DNA of 64,000 bases, from NCBI GenBank assembly GCA_019188255.1, contig JAETXT010000005.1, forward strand, positions 372,001 to 436,000, given 5' to 3'. This DNA comes from Verticillium longisporum. Lineage: Eukaryota; Ascomycota; Sordariomycetes; Glomerellales; Plectosphaerellaceae. This document shows positions 11,091-21,809 of the stretch, in pieces; the first letter of the stretch is position 1, and each line of letters opens with the position of its first letter. The notes under the pieces were generated by a model. It did not search any database and had not been told where the DNA came from. It saw nothing but the letters and a program-made list of their open reading frames with translations. The position numbers and the translations under genes are program-made.

Positions 11091-12365
11091 ATGGCTCTCA
11101 CGTACAAGCAGTCGGTTCTCGTGCGGGGCTCGACCCCAGCCCTGCGCGAGCACGGCGAGACCATCACAAGCCTCTTCTACGCCAACATGTTGCGCGCCCA
11201 TGCGGAGCAGCATGACAGGTACAACCCAGCCCAGCAGGCCAACGGCCCCCAGCCGCGTGCCCTGACGACCGGCGTCCTGGCCTTTGCCGCCAACCTCAAC
11301 CACACAGCCGAGCTCATCCCCCGTCTCGAACGCATGTGCAACAAGCACTGCTCCCTCAACATCCGCCCCGAACACTACGACATTGTCGGCAAGTATCTGC
11401 TCGAAGCCTTTGGACAGATACTCGGCCCGACATGGACGCCAGAGGTGCAGCAGTCGTGGCACAAGGCGTACTCTCTGCTCGCCAAGATGCTCATCGGACG
11501 CGAGGCGCAGCTGTACCGGGATTTTGAGCTCGGCGCGGGCTGGGGCCCGACGGCGTTCCGCAAGTTCCGCATCGAGCGCAAGGTCGCCGAGACGGACGAC
11601 ATCTACTCGTTCTACCTCGTCCCCGTCGACGGCCGACGGCTGCCCGCGTTTCTGCCGGGCCAGTACGTCACGGTGCGCGTCCCCGTGCCGGCGATCCACC
11701 ACCTGCAGATGCGGCAGTACTCGCTCTCCGAGGCGCCGCGGCCGGACCACTACCGCCTGACGATCAAGCGCGACGCGGGCACGCAGGTGGGCAAGGGCGC
11801 CGAGGCGCTGCGGCTGCACCCGGGCGCCGTATCGAACCTGCTCATCGACGACAAGCAGGCCGGCGACACGGTCGAGCTGTCGCACCCGGCGGGCGACTTC
11901 CACCTCGACACGGACGCGTCGTCGACGCTGCCCCTCGTGCTCATCTCGGCCGGCGTCGGCGCCGCGCCGCTGGCCGCCATCCTCAACACGGTCGTCGAGC
12001 GCCAGGCTGTCCGCCCCATCAGCTGGGTCCACTGCTCGGCGCGCGGCGAGGCCCCCTTTGAGGCGCACGTGCGCCGCGTCGCCGCGTCGCGCGACCGCTT
12101 CGCCACCAAGTTCTTCCGCAGCAAGGTCGCCGATGCCGACTCGTGCCAGACGCGCACGCCCGGCGACGAGTACGGCGTGCGCCTCGACCTCGCCGCCATG
12201 GACCGCGGGCAGCTGCACCTCGAGCACGGCGGCGCCGAGTACTACATTTGCGGGTCCGAGGCCTTCATGGCCGAGACGTCGGCCTACCTCGTCGCGCAGG
12301 GCGTCGACGAGAAGAGGGTGCACTACGAGTGGTTCACGACGGGCGACCCGGAGTTCAAGCACTAG
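11091..12365 (+). CDS. YHB1: Flavohemoglobin (nitric oxide dioxygenase)
   Basis: Intronless, 424 residues, the usual family length. Residues 1-145 form the globin domain: B10 Tyr in LFYANML, distal Gln in AQQANG, and proximal His in CNKHCSLNI. Residues 155-270 form the FAD domain (FLPGQYVTV, MRQYSLSEAP). Residues 275-424 form the NAD(P)H domain (LISAGVGAAPLAAIL, YYICGSEAFM, HYEWFTTGDPEF). The enzyme converts NO to nitrate using O2 and NAD(P)H and protects against nitrosative stress, including endogenous NO from denitrification. The position that is Phe CD1 in Hmp and Yhb1 (FN, then a downstream Q) reads Tyr here (RYNPAQQ, residue 44). All other key residues are present. No targeting peptide is evident, so a cytosolic location is expected. 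Confidence 0.93.
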   Translation: MALTYKQSVLVRGSTPALREHGETITSLFYANMLRAHAEQHDRYNPAQQANGPQPRALTTGVLAFAANLNHTAELIPRLERMCNKHCSLNIRPEHYDIVGKYLLEAFGQILGPTWTPEVQQSWHKAYSLLAKMLIGREAQLYRDFELGAGWGPTAFRKFRIERKVAETDDIYSFYLVPVDGRRLPAFLPGQYVTVRVPVPAIHHLQMRQYSLSEAPRPDHYRLTIKRDAGTQVGKGAEALRLHPGAVSNLLIDDKQAGDTVELSHPAGDFHLDTDASSTLPLVLISAGVGAAPLAAILNTVVERQAVRPISWVHCSARGEAPFEAHVRRVAASRDRFATKFFRSKVADADSCQTRTPGDEYGVRLDLAAMDRGQLHLEHGGAEYYICGSEAFMAETSAYLVAQGVDEKRVHYEWFTTGDPEFKH

Positions 12366-14048
12366 TGGTCTTTCTGCCTGCGGGTCGTCGGTTTGTCGAG
12401 GGTTTTCCTGGGCGGAAAAAGGAGGGTGCAAAATGGCATGGGCTTGAGCGCGGCGTACAAAAGGGATGATGTTATGCTGGGATATCCGGGGTTTGGCAGC
12501 TGTAGCTTTGGAATAGACGGCGGCTTCGTTGGTGGACTGGACAAATTATGAGACCACCTACTCAATGCAACGCAGTCATTCTGTTCCTGCAATGCAGCCA
12601 TCGTGTTCATACAATGCAGCCATTCTGTTCATGTTTACATTATTCGACGTGAAGATTTACATGTTCTTTCCCAGCCTGAATATTTTATTGCTAAGCTAAA
12701 TTGTTCCTGCACTTGTCTCGTCTTCCCTTGTCCAGCCTTGCTATGTCCGTGTACTGAGCTTCGGGCGACAATCCATCTTGAAAATATGGTTTCTGCCTTT
12801 CGCGTGTAGCTCGTTCCTCCAGAGTGATTTCTAAGCTGAACAGGTGTCAAGTACGTGATGATTCCTACGAGAGGACATTGGCATGCGTCTGCCGGCTCAA
12901 ACCTGAGGAACGTAAAAGGTGAGTCTAAAGTATTTGATCGAGATGCGAATACTCATTTGATCTAAAATACCAGCCTAGATGTCTTTCATGTCGCCAGAGT
13001 CGTTTATTTAGCCTTTTCTGAACCATAGACTGGCTGTCACGCTCTCCCGCATTCTGTATTTGAAGGGACTGTTCAGGTAGACCAAGGTGGCACGACGTAC
13101 CCGATCGTAGAGTTCGTCATGGCCGGTCCTGTTATAGTAGACTCGTGTTTGATGTTAAGGGCCTACTCACCACCTTGCGGCTGGCGTAACGAGGCTGCGT
13201 CGAAACACGTCTGAGAGGTCATCACTTGCCATATGCCTGGCTCGTAGATGACCGGTTTTGCTCTCCTTAGAACACGGTGGGTTGCATGTTCATCTGATGT
13301 AACTCATATTATACGCGAAACGCTCATTCTGAAGGTCTCTGGTCACTTGACTACAGCCGAGTACTCTCAGTGTACCTGCTGGCGGTACTCCTCGCTATGC
13401 CTGGGCCGACGGCGTTTAGCATGCAGACAATGCTGTCGCCACTGTGCAACCATGCAAGACAGAACATGACCGATGTGATGGCTCGACCGAGGAGGGTATA
13501 TAGACGGTAGGCAATATAAAGGTTCTTGAAGTGGTGATCGGTAGTGGTGCTCATGCAGCAGCAGCGTGGGTTATATTATGCAGACCCCAAATGTTCTGAG
13601 CAGTGGTACAATCCGAAGAATACAACTGCCATGCTGGTGATTCCCTCGCACCTGCCCCTCGTGTGATGTCGACTGGCCGCCGGCAATCGGCGGTCCCAGT
13701 CAAGGTACCACCTACCTTAGGTACCTACCTAGGTAGGTAGGTACCTACCTTACCTACCTAGGTAAGGTAGAGGTAGGTAGACGAAGGTGGATGAAGGTGG
13801 ACAATGTTGGCCCCCGCAGATAAGGCGGGGAAATCGCCCGGCCCAGTCGTGCCTTCTTGTTATCATGCATTTGTCTCACCTGCTGTCCCGAGGTGAGGGG
13901 CTCGTATACCTAAGGTACCAGACCAACTATCTCGACTGCCGTACTTTGTGTCGACTGAACATTGATTCCATCTGCTTCACGGCGAGGCCACAGACGCAAT
14001 CACGGGTCGAATCAACATACAGTCATTTGGCACACACACACCCTCGCC
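12366..14048. other. Intergenic region, no gene seen
   Basis: AT-richer than its surroundings and without a credible ORF. It contains the TACCT/AGGTA repeat at 13703-13780 and, on its right side, the guanine deaminase promoter. Confidence 0.45.
13703..13780. repeat. TACCT/AGGTA palindrome-rich simple repeat
   Basis: An array of alternating TACCT and AGGTA blocks that are self-complementary (for example TACCTAGGTA), so the DNA could fold into cruciforms. It lies about 270-345 bases upstream of the guanine deaminase start. A shorter related copy (CCTAAGGTACC) lies near 13908. Confidence 0.8.
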
Positions 14049-15434
14049 ATGACCTCCACCGTGACGCCGCTGGTCTTTCACGGCCCCATCATACACTCTC
14101 GTAGCCTCGAAGCGCTGGAGATACTCGAGAATGCAACCCTCGTCATTGATGCCAGCGGCACCATCACGGCCTTCAAGAAGAGCGAGGATGATGACACGCC
14201 GATACCTGCCGTGCCCGAGGGCGCGCGAGTCCACCACCTGGGGCCCGGTGAGTTCCTGATCCCCGGCTTTGTCGACACGCACAACCACGCACCGCAGTGG
14301 CCCATGCGCGGCATCGGCCAAGGGCTGCACATCCTCGACTGGCTCGACCAGGTGACGTTTCCCTTCGAGGCGCGGTTCGCCGATGCCGCCTACGCTCGCG
14401 CCACCTACGAGGATACAGTCGCCGACTTTCTGCGCCAGGGCATCACGACGGCCTCCTACTACAGCTCGCGCCACGCCGAAGCCACGTGCATCCTCGCCGA
14501 TATCTGCGCCGAAAAGGGCCAGCGCGCCCTCGTCGGCAAGTGCAACATGGACCGCAACGCCCCGGCCTACCTCGCCGAGCCGAGCGCCGCCGTGTCGCTG
14601 CAGGAGACGCGCCACTGCATCGCCCACCTCCGCGCCCTGCCCGGCTGCGGCGACCCCGAGCACGCCCTCGTCAAGCCCGTGCTGACGCCGCGCTTCGCCA
14701 TCTGCTGCACGGCCGAACTGCTGACGGGCCTCGGCGACATGATGCGCGCCGACGCCTCGCTCGCCATGCAGACGCACTTTAACGAGGCGCAGCAAGAGGT
14801 CGACGCCACGCGCGCCCTGTTCCCGGACCTCGCGGCACGCAGCGAGGCGGACCTCTACGAGCGCTTCGGGCTGCTGGGCCCGCGGTCGATCCTCGCGCAC
14901 TGCACCGTCATGACCGACTACGACAAGGAGAGGCTGCTGGCGCTCGGGTGCGGCGTCGCCCACTGCCCGATCGCCAACATGACGGTCGGCGGCGGGTTCA
15001 TGGTGGCGCCTGTGCGGGACCTGCTGCGGCGCGGCGTCAAGGTCGGCCTCGGCACCGACAGCGGCGGCGGCTGGGCGTCGCAGATGCTCGCCGTCATGCG
15101 GCAGGCCGTCATTGCGTCCAACGCGCGCGAGGTCATGGACGCCGCCGACAAGGCGCTCACGCTCGACGAGGTCTTCTACCTGGCGACGCTCGGGGGCGCG
15201 CGCGTGCTCTGCCTCGAGCACGAGGTCGGCAGCTTTGCCGTGGGCAAGCAGTTTGACGCGTCGTGGGTGGCGACGACGAGCGGGCTGCGGTCGGCCATGA
15301 CGCCGCGGCAGGCGGACGACGGGCTCCGGAGGATCTTTGAGAAGTTTGTCATGACGGGCGACGATCGGAACATGGCGCACGTCTATGTCCGAGGACGGAG
15401 GGTCGCGGGCGCGCGGCATGGAGAGGCTTCATGA
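14049..15434 (+). CDS. GUD1: Guanine deaminase
   Basis: Intronless, 461 residues from the ATG at 14049. In-frame upstream sequence gives an atypical extension, so the later ATG, just before TSTVTPLVFHGP, is preferred. An amidohydrolase of the guanine deaminase type that converts guanine to xanthine and ammonia in purine salvage and catabolism. Zinc ligands and catalytic residues are visible: the HxH of VDTHNHAPQW, His in MQTHFNE, His in ILAHCTV and Asp in GLGTDSGGG. The family-specific PGFVDTHNHA and HCPIAN stretches are intact. The C-terminus carries the expected DRNMAHVYVRGRRV. Cytosolic; it feeds guanine nitrogen into metabolism and sits in a window with several other nitrogen-scavenging genes. 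Confidence 0.93.
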   Translation: MTSTVTPLVFHGPIIHSRSLEALEILENATLVIDASGTITAFKKSEDDDTPIPAVPEGARVHHLGPGEFLIPGFVDTHNHAPQWPMRGIGQGLHILDWLDQVTFPFEARFADAAYARATYEDTVADFLRQGITTASYYSSRHAEATCILADICAEKGQRALVGKCNMDRNAPAYLAEPSAAVSLQETRHCIAHLRALPGCGDPEHALVKPVLTPRFAICCTAELLTGLGDMMRADASLAMQTHFNEAQQEVDATRALFPDLAARSEADLYERFGLLGPRSILAHCTVMTDYDKERLLALGCGVAHCPIANMTVGGGFMVAPVRDLLRRGVKVGLGTDSGGGWASQMLAVMRQAVIASNAREVMDAADKALTLDEVFYLATLGGARVLCLEHEVGSFAVGKQFDASWVATTSGLRSAMTPRQADDGLRRIFEKFVMTGDDRNMAHVYVRGRRVAGARHGEAS

Positions 15435-16347
15435 TGACTTGCTCGAGCCTCAGGCTCCAGCCTCAGATGCTCCAGCCTCAGATGCTCCAGCCTCAGATGC
15501 TCGGACATCGTGGCCAGAGCTATGGGCCCAAGATGAGAAATTGTCAACCCATTTCGGCAAAGTTGTTCGAGGCGCAACGTGATACTGCCGCCATGGCAAA
15601 ATGACAAGCGCATGGCGCGCCGCCTAGCCCCACTACGTGTTGCTGGTCTTTCTCCCGCGCCGGGCGACACTCCGCCATGAGACCCGCGTCCCCCGACAAC
15701 GGCCAGCGCCCATTGGCGCGGGTAAAGAAACCGGCTAAAGAGAATAGGCGGGCCATTAGCGGCGCGCAGAAGGTCGTCCCGGCGCTGTGGCGCCCTCAGG
15801 GAGCGGACCTCCAGTGGGTCCTTGGAGGTTCACCACAGGGGCAGCTCCAGCGCCTGCGCGATGCCCGGGAAACGACTTTACCCCACCGACGTCAGGGCCC
15901 GCATAGCATTCTCCGCCGTCACGAGGGACGCGTCCATCGGCGAGGAAGGTCGCGGGGGTTTTTCTTCTGTTCTACCGGCCGGTACTGGAAAGATCTCATT
16001 TGGTCGCTTGCTCGAGTGGAGAGGCTTTGGTTCAAGGGCTGGAAGGGTCCATGTTGAGAAGGGCCAGGTTCAGAAGCAGGCGCATGTGGTCGAGAGGAGG
16101 AAGGATGAGGGGCACCTCGTTCTTGCCAGTGACCTACCTACCCCTCCATCCCCTCATCGTGACCTCAACCTTTTTTTCATGCCCCCTTCCTCTTGTCTCT
16201 TCTTTCTTCTCTCTCTCTCTTCCTCATGTTTCTTCCAACCAATTTATTCTATACCTGATACCCAATCCATCCTCTCCAGCTCGTCACAGCTCCAAACAAC
16301 TGAACCAATTCCTCACTACCTCTCCCGAAATCACAACGCCACCGGCC
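15435..16347. other. Intergenic region and pyrimidine-rich leader of xylitol dehydrogenase
   Basis: Begins with a short tandem repeat just after the guanine deaminase stop. From about 16130 to 16347 the + strand is strongly C/T-rich (CCTCTTGTCTCTTCTTTC type), as is common in 5' leaders of highly expressed fungal genes. I see no gene. Confidence 0.5.
15447..15503. repeat. 15 bp tandem repeat, about 3.8 copies
   Basis: Repeats of GCCTCAGATGCTCCA begin 13 bases after the guanine deaminase stop codon. The first unit is diverged (GCCTCAGGCTCCA) and the last ends in GCTCGG. It lies in the likely 3' untranslated region. Confidence 0.85.
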
Positions 16348-17409
16348 ATGTCTTCCAACCTCTCCTTCGTCCTCAACAAGGTCCACGACGTCTCTTTTGA
16401 GGAGCGCGAGGTGCCCAGGATCACGTCGGAACACGATGTTCTCGTCGCCGTCAACTACACGGGCATCTGCGGCTCCGACGTCCACTACTACGACCACGGT
16501 GCCATTGGCCACTTTGTCGTCAAGGACCCCATGGTGCTCGGCCACGAGTCTGCCGGTACCATTGTCGACGTCGGGTCGGCCGTCCAGACGCACGCCAAGG
16601 GCGGCCGCGTGGGCCTCGAGCCCCGCTACCCGTGCCGGCGCTGCGCCCCCTGCCTCGCCGGAAACTACAACCTCTGCCACGAGATGGTCTTCGCCGCGAC
16701 GCCCCCCTACCACGGGACCCTGACCGGCTTCTGGGCGGCCCCCGCCGACTTTTGCTACAAGCTGCCCGAGAACGTGTCCCTGCAGGAGGGCGCCCTCATC
16801 GGGCCCCTCGCCGTCGCCGTCCACATCACACGCCAGGCCGCCGTCACGCCCGGCGCCTCGGTCGTCGTCATGGGCGCCGGCCCCGTCGGCCTCCTCTGCG
16901 CCGCCGTCTCGCGCGCCTTTGGCGCCACCAAGGTCGTCTCGGTCGACATTGTGCAGTCCAAGCTCGACATGGCCCGCGACCTCGCCAGCACCCACACCTA
17001 CCTCTCGCAGCGCCTGCCGGCCGAGGAGAACGCCGCGGCCCTCAAGGCGCAGTGCGGCCTCGGCAAGGGCGCCGACGTTGTCATTGACGCCAGCGGCGCA
17101 GAGCCCAGCATCCAGACGAGCCTGCACACGGTGCGCATGGGCGGCACCTACGTCCAGGGCGGCATGGGCAAGGCCGACATCAACTTCCCCATCATGGCGC
17201 TGTGCCTCAAGGAGGTCACGGCCAAGGGCAGCTTCCGCTACGGGCCCGGCGACTACAAGCTCGCCATCGACCTCGTCGCCAACGGCAGCGTCAACGTCAA
17301 GAAGCTCATCTCCGAGGTTGTGTCCTTCCGGGAGGCCGAGGACGCCTTCAAGAAGGTCAAGCAGGGCCAGGTCATCAAGGTCCTGATCAAGGGCCCCAAC
17401 GAGCAGTGA
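16348..17409 (+). CDS. xdhA: Xylitol dehydrogenase (D-xylulose reductase)
   Basis: Intronless, 353 residues. The ATG at 16348 (MSSNLSFVLNKVHDVSFEER) is the family start; the longer upstream frame is leader sequence. A zinc-dependent medium-chain dehydrogenase that oxidises xylitol to D-xylulose with NAD+, the second oxidoreductive step of fungal xylose and arabinose catabolism. Catalytic zinc site: GICGSDVH and GHESAG, with Glu in RVGLEP. Structural zinc cysteines: PCRRCAPC followed by LC. Rossmann motif: GAGPVGL, with Asp of VVSVDI favouring NAD over NADP. The usual GDRV before LEP reads GGRV here. Cytosolic. It converges with beta-mannosidase and supports the hemicellulose theme of the window. 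The related enzymes sorbitol and arabitol dehydrogenase are less likely by length and motifs. Confidence 0.88.
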   Translation: MSSNLSFVLNKVHDVSFEEREVPRITSEHDVLVAVNYTGICGSDVHYYDHGAIGHFVVKDPMVLGHESAGTIVDVGSAVQTHAKGGRVGLEPRYPCRRCAPCLAGNYNLCHEMVFAATPPYHGTLTGFWAAPADFCYKLPENVSLQEGALIGPLAVAVHITRQAAVTPGASVVVMGAGPVGLLCAAVSRAFGATKVVSVDIVQSKLDMARDLASTHTYLSQRLPAEENAAALKAQCGLGKGADVVIDASGAEPSIQTSLHTVRMGGTYVQGGMGKADINFPIMALCLKEVTAKGSFRYGPGDYKLAIDLVANGSVNVKKLISEVVSFREAEDAFKKVKQGQVIKVLIKGPNEQ

Positions 17410-17732
17410 GCAGAAGGAGGGAGAAGCAACATGTGATCGGTAGAGAGGTGCTGGGTCGGACGGAAAGCGTCGGCAGCGGCGAGGCGTTGTATTCTGGATT
17501 CGGGTTTTGCGTGGCATGGTATCTGACGACTGAGCATGATGGTTGGGCATGATGACTGGACTTGTTTACAATAGCGATATCCCTGAAAAGTACATTTCAT
17601 TTACGTTGGCTACGACACGTGCCTTGTCTTGACGTTGTTTCATGTTCGTGATCCTCACTCATCTCCCGGTCATCATGATTCATATCGTCTATTCGTATGG
17701 AGTATCATCTAGGTCTCGGTCCCCGCACAGCC
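17410..17732. other. Convergent 3' region
   Basis: Tails of the xylitol dehydrogenase and beta-mannosidase genes. No other feature seen. Confidence 0.5.
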
Positions 17733-20291
17733 TCAGTCCAGCATGCCCAGGTACCGCGTCTCAATTTTCGTGTCCGCCTTGGCTCCCGTCACGGGAATGA
17801 CCACGACTTCACCGGGGACAATGTCCACGAGGTTGTCGCCAAAGACGACCTCGTCGTCTTCGCACTCGAGCGCCAGGCCCTTGATCGGCACCTCGGCGCT
17901 GACTTCGACGACGGTGTTGTCCCTGGCCAGCTTGGCCACGAGCTGCTTGGGCTTCTGCAGGTGCAGATACTTGAGCGGCTCCGGCCAGTTGACGTACCTC
18001 GCCAGCTGCTTGCCCTCCTTGTCGACGAGGTACGCCGCCACAACGATGCGGCCCTCCTCACCCTGGTGCCGCACGGGCACCTCAAAGTCGGTAATCTCTG
18101 TCGACGCGTTCTTCGGCAGCACGAGCCCCTCCTTGGCCTTCTCGTTGTACGTCTCCTCGGCCGTCTCGACATCCCATCCCTTCACAATGACATCGACAGT
18201 CAGGTCCTCGAGCTGCAGGTTCGAGCCCCAGACCTCAATCTTGGTCTTTGTGTCAATGTTGACCCGCGTGTACTTGTCCTTGGGGTGCTTGTGCTCGCGA
18301 CGCGTAATGCCGATCGACAGCGGCGCCATCTCTCGCTTGACGGTGTAGTAGGCATGCTTCGGCCGGAGGTAGTAGTCGCAGATGGCCCACGATGTGACGG
18401 GCCAGCAGTCGTTGATCTGCCACACGAGCGCGCCGCCGCAGTACTCGCGGCCGGGTCCTCGCCACTCTCGCTTCCACAGGCGGTAGGCGGACGCGAGACA
18501 CTCGGCCTGCATCAGCTGCGTGCAGTACACAAAGTGCTCGAGAGGATCGGGGGAGTAGCGGAAGTTCTCCACGAGGTAGAGGGCGATGCGGCGCTCGTGG
18601 CCGTCGGCCTTGTTGTGGAAGTCGATTGTGGACGACTGCGGGTAACGATCAGGGTCGTCGCGGCCCTTGGGCAGGAAAGCGTCGATGGTCTTGACCGAAG
18701 GGAAGGCCTCCATGCCGAATTCGGAAACGAAGCGGCCGACGAGCTTGTCAAAGTTTTGATACTTCTCCTGCGTGCCGTGCCAGACGTTCCACTGGTGCAG
18801 GTCACCAACGGTGGGGTCGCGCGTGTCAGCGCCGCTCCAGGGGCTGCCAAAGTGGTAGAATGTGTCGGGGATGAGACTGGCGCAGACGTCGGCAAGAACC
18901 TTTTCGTAGATGTAACGGGCGGGGAAGTCCGTCTTGAGCCAGCTATCGGGGTCCTTGTCGTTGATGTCATATGTCAGGTTCTCCGACTCGGCGAACTGGT
19001 AGTCTTCGTTGTTGCCCGCCCAAATGACGATCGAAGGGTGGTGACGCAGCAACTTGACGTTCTCCTCAGCCTCACGCTTGATCGAGTCGAGCAGCGCGGG
19101 CCAGGCAGGGTAGTTTCCGCAGCCAAACATAAAGTCATGCCAGACGAGAATGCCGAGCTCGTCGCAGACATCGTAAAAGGCCTGCTCCTCGTAGATACCT
19201 CCGCCCCAGACACGCACCATAAACTGGTTGCCGTCGGCCAGGAGTTTCATCCAGGCACGGTAGCGCTCCTTGGAGATACGGGGGATGAAGTTGTCGGCAG
19301 GAATCCAGTTGCTGCCACCGCAAAAGACGGAAATGCCGTTGACGCGGAAGAAGAAGGACGTGCCAGGCTGCTCCTTCAGAGGGTCCTGCACCAGCTCGAC
19401 CTTGCGAATACCAATATTCTTGGTGACGTGGTCAACCTCGTCTTGGCCGTCAACAAGTGTCGCCTTGACAGTGTAGAGGGGCTGCTTGCCGTAGCGGACG
19501 GGGTACCACAAGGCCGGCTCGTTGATCTCAAAGGTGGCCTTGGCATCAGCGATCTCAGAGGCGTCGACAAGCTGAGAGGCCACCGAGTTGCCGTCCAGAG
19601 ACACATCGAAGTGGATCTTGGAGGCCTTGCCCTCGGTCTTTGCATGAACCACGAGCGTAGCCGACTTGTATGAGTCGTCAATGGTCTGGTCAAAATGAAG
19701 GTCGACGATGCGCGAATCGTAAATCTCCAGGTTGATGGGCCTCCAGGGGCCGCAGGTCAGGAGCGTCGGGCCCCAGTCCCAGCCCCAGTGGTACTGAGCC
19801 TTGCGAACGGCGAGCCTCGAGTTGTCACCGTTCCAGCACCCCCACTTGTGATCCGGGTGCTCCTCCACGCGCTTCCAGCCACGCAGGTACGCGCTGTCAA
19901 AGTGAATCTGGAGCTCATTGTTGCCCTCGGCGTTGAGCTTGTCAGTGACGTCGACGCGCTCAGGGATGAACATGTTGTCCGTTTCGAGAATAGTAGAGCC
20001 GTTCAGCTTGACGGTGGCAAAGGTGTCGAGGCCATCAAAGGCGAGGACGGCCTTTTGGCCGGCGCTGAGCTTGGGGGACGCGAAAGTTGTGCGGTAGAGC
20101 CATTGGGCCTCGCCGATCCATTGGACATCAAGCTCATTCTTGCCGATGAATGGGTCGGGGATGATCTTATGGGCGATGAGGTCTAGGTGAACATTGGTGG
20201 GGAATTGGCTGACGGAAAGGAACTCGGAGTCGTCTTTGTCGGCCTGGCGAAACTGCCAATCCTTATCGACGGGGATGACGTTGCGTGCCAT
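17733..20291 (-). CDS. mndB: Beta-mannosidase B (GH2)
   Basis: Intronless, 852 residues if the ATG at 20291 (MARNVIPVDKDWQFRQ) is used; an in-frame ATG 22 codons upstream adds an unconserved segment. Glycoside hydrolase family 2 with a galactose-binding-like domain (residues 1-180), an Ig-like domain (about 190-290), the TIM barrel (about 290-620) and C-terminal beta domains. The acid/base Glu lies in IWAGNNEDY and the nucleophile Glu in SEFGMEAFPS. WNGDNSRLAVRKAQYHWGWDWGP is a substrate-site signature. There is no signal peptide, as in the B-type fungal enzymes, which act inside the cell on short manno-oligosaccharides from mannan breakdown or N-glycans. The A type is secreted and longer. 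Confidence 0.93.
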   Translation of the reverse strand: MARNVIPVDKDWQFRQADKDDSEFLSVSQFPTNVHLDLIAHKIIPDPFIGKNELDVQWIGEAQWLYRTTFASPKLSAGQKAVLAFDGLDTFATVKLNGSTILETDNMFIPERVDVTDKLNAEGNNELQIHFDSAYLRGWKRVEEHPDHKWGCWNGDNSRLAVRKAQYHWGWDWGPTLLTCGPWRPINLEIYDSRIVDLHFDQTIDDSYKSATLVVHAKTEGKASKIHFDVSLDGNSVASQLVDASEIADAKATFEINEPALWYPVRYGKQPLYTVKATLVDGQDEVDHVTKNIGIRKVELVQDPLKEQPGTSFFFRVNGISVFCGGSNWIPADNFIPRISKERYRAWMKLLADGNQFMVRVWGGGIYEEQAFYDVCDELGILVWHDFMFGCGNYPAWPALLDSIKREAEENVKLLRHHPSIVIWAGNNEDYQFAESENLTYDINDKDPDSWLKTDFPARYIYEKVLADVCASLIPDTFYHFGSPWSGADTRDPTVGDLHQWNVWHGTQEKYQNFDKLVGRFVSEFGMEAFPSVKTIDAFLPKGRDDPDRYPQSSTIDFHNKADGHERRIALYLVENFRYSPDPLEHFVYCTQLMQAECLASAYRLWKREWRGPGREYCGGALVWQINDCWPVTSWAICDYYLRPKHAYYTVKREMAPLSIGITRREHKHPKDKYTRVNIDTKTKIEVWGSNLQLEDLTVDVIVKGWDVETAEETYNEKAKEGLVLPKNASTEITDFEVPVRHQGEEGRIVVAAYLVDKEGKQLARYVNWPEPLKYLHLQKPKQLVAKLARDNTVVEVSAEVPIKGLALECEDDEVVFGDNLVDIVPGEVVVIPVTGAKADTKIETRYLGMLD

Positions 20292-21809
20292 GTTGCGTGG
20301 CAGCAAGATGAGCATGACAGGTAGAGGGCCGTCAAGGGAACTTGAGGTTGAGTTCAAGGTCGAGGTTGCCGTGCTCTAAAGGTCGGCGAGCTGTAGCTAG
20401 GCGGTCACAAGAATGGAAGCTACCCCAAGTGATGTTCCTGGCTAAAATGGCTGAGAGGGGAAACAGGGGGAAACAGCAGTGAGGGGTCGACGGGCAGCTC
20501 CTGCGTGATGACGGAAAGAGGGGCAGAGGGGGGACAAGGTGCCCGTGAGAGGAAATGTACAAGGGAGGAAGAGCGGCAGGAAATCTGAATTGGTTCGTCC
20601 AACTGGCCATCAACCATTGCTCAGCGACAGAAGGGGACGCAATATATATCGACGTGCCCCGAAATACCCACCCAGACAACAGTGCGCGCCTCTGCCGAAC
20701 GAGCTATTCCGTCTGCTCGACGGGACGACATCCGCCGAGATGCATCTCGAAAGACGTCGCTCCAAAGGCCAGCAGCTCCACTGGGACGCAGTGTGTCGGG
20801 GTCCAGCTGCAGGGATCGCCCTCCACGTGCGAAGTGTTGGTTGATGCTTCAATTGGGTTTTGGGGGCTGGATCTGTCAGGCGGTGGTAGTCCAGGACTTT
20901 CGGATTCGGGAACGGACCGGAAATGCCACCCAGTTGGACGGCTCGTCCGGACCAGAAGTGCGCCTCACAGCAACAAAAACGTTGGCCGACGACCGGCACT
21001 CGTTCCTATTCGCGACAGGAACAAGAGAGGCTACTCAGTATCAAACTGGCTTCTTGACTAGGGCCCTATGCAGAGTATCCTGACAGCAACGCCCGCCTGT
21101 GCCAGTCCATCGGCTCGCACCCCGCAGCACCCCGCAAGGCCTTAACCGCGGAAGAGGGCCCTCCGTGTTGCCTCTTGTGGCATGGTTTCCTCCATCCGCC
21201 CTCGCTAGCCGCCGCCGACCCCACCGAGGCCGAGGGGGAACATCGCGGCGGAGGTTACGAGTTTCGATCTTGATGCATGGTATGGACATGGACATGGCGT
21301 GGTCAGCTTGACTTTTCACCGTCGGACGTCTTGTGACTGACTGGCACTCGCTGCGAAACAGTGTGACGTGACAACGGTCGCAGCGAACGACTCATCAGTC
21401 CACAAATGCGGAAGCTCCGCCACCGACCGCCGGCAAGGTGTGATGGCGGGTGATTTGTGGATATTCTGCTGTCAGGTCCAGCTCGGACAGACCAGCATGC
21501 ATCAACAAGCCTTGAGCCAGGAAAATTTGTATGTATCATTACGTGTATCTATTTGGAGACCAGTCAAGAGCCGCCCGGGCCGAATCTCCTTCATCCTCAA
21601 ATTCCTATCCGAAACGCCATGCAATCTAAAAAAGCGAGCGTTGTGTGCTCTCTAGCTTCGAGAACCAGGGGAATGCCCATGAACAAGGCAATGGAAACGC
21701 CGGACTCCCGCTCGCGCCACAAGGGACAAAAAAAACAAAGAGAACAAGGAAAAGAAGAAAACCCAGTGAGCATCCCTCCATCACTTTGTCACGGCACCCA
21801 CAGCTTCGG
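20292..21809. other. Intergenic region, no gene seen
   Basis: The left 400 bases are the purine/pyrimidine-skewed leader and promoter of beta-mannosidase. The rest up to the Rab gene's 3' end holds only small unconvincing ORFs. Confidence 0.45.

Noticed and set aside
17697..19673. 658-codon plus-strand ORF opposite beta-mannosidase
   Set aside because: Antisense shadow of a clear GH2 enzyme; its composition (Val/Leu/Asp/Arg-rich) is typical of a GC-rich reverse frame.
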